From Arion vulgaris (Eukaryota > Mollusca > Gastropoda > Stylommatophora > Arionidae), in the NCBI GenBank assembly GCA_020796225.1, contig CM036761.1:39988428-40052427 (forward strand): 64,000 nt of DNA. The letters are read 5' to 3'. Each line of letters begins with the position of its first letter. The first letter of the stretch is position 1. A program made the position numbers and the translations under genes. The notes beneath the pieces were generated by a model. That model worked only from the letters and a program-made list of their open reading frames with translations. It was not told the DNA's origin and did not search any database. Below are positions 63,880 through 64,000 of the stretch, piece after piece.

Positions 63880-64000
63880 GTGTTTCTATGCCATGTATCC
63901 TGTGCCATGTATTATGTGTCATGTATTATGTACCATGTATTCTGTGCCATTTATTCTGTGCCATGTATTATGTGTCATGTATTATGTACCATGTATTCTG
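63880..64000. repeat. 10-bp-based tandem repeat running off the window
   Basis: CATGTATTATGTGC/TGTC-type units of about 10-11 bp (GCCATGTATT, GTCATGTATT, ACCATGTATT), continuing past the window end. Confidence 0.85.

Overview
This is a eukaryotic, invertebrate-type nuclear window: AT-rich, intron-bearing and crowded with tandem repeats and decayed retroelements. tRNA-headed SINEs, LINE ORF2 tails, a Penelope-like element with a GIY-YIG endonuclease and short hAT- and mariner-type MITEs sit together with very many minisatellites. A lophotrochozoan, probably a mollusc, is the best guess, but that is inference from overall character and no marker gene proves it.

Only two host genes can be supported. 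On the + strand, four exons (48,824-48,911; 58,677-58,796; 60,837-60,982; 62,141-62,281) have compatible splice phases (1-1, 1-1, 0-0). Together they give 165 codons: a signal peptide, a six-cysteine EGF-like module and the start of a domain that weakly resembles vWD. The gene runs on past the last exon seen. On the - strand, 34,910-35,074 is the terminal exon of a pepsin/cathepsin-D-type aspartic protease; its upstream exons were not found.

Layout. 1-9.6 kb: LINE tails, three SINE families, a hAT MITE, a mariner-type MITE, arrays of 45, 29, 32, 56, 14, 66 and 52 bp, and a LINE RNase H domain split by the 52-bp array. 9.6-15.6 kb: almost pure minisatellite (26, 26, 22, 22 and 39 bp). 15.6-24.3 kb: SINEs, LINE tails, a MITE carrying a SINE inside it, and arrays of 24, 21, 29, 52 and 36 bp. 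24.3-34.9 kb: LINE RNase H remnants, a 1.3-kb GTT/GCT trinucleotide tract, and arrays of 88, 62, 37 and 33 bp. 34.9-41 kb: the protease exon, arrays of 28, 45, 34 and 20 bp, and a LINE reverse transcriptase with a 48-bp array inside it. 41-48 kb: purine-rich tracts, LINE tails, SINEs and a head-to-head Penelope-like palindrome. 48-64 kb: the secreted-protein gene, whose introns hold arrays of 38, 19, 10, 52, 38, 60 and 55 bp and many SINEs and MITEs.

The genes form no visible pathway. The main story is repeat biology: minisatellites arising inside transposon coding sequence, arrays keeping their period while changing sequence, higher-order repeats, nested insertions, and patches of indel noise that look like incomplete long-read polishing. 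I found no convincing new molecular system. Most long open frames here are produced by tandem repeats rather than by genes.
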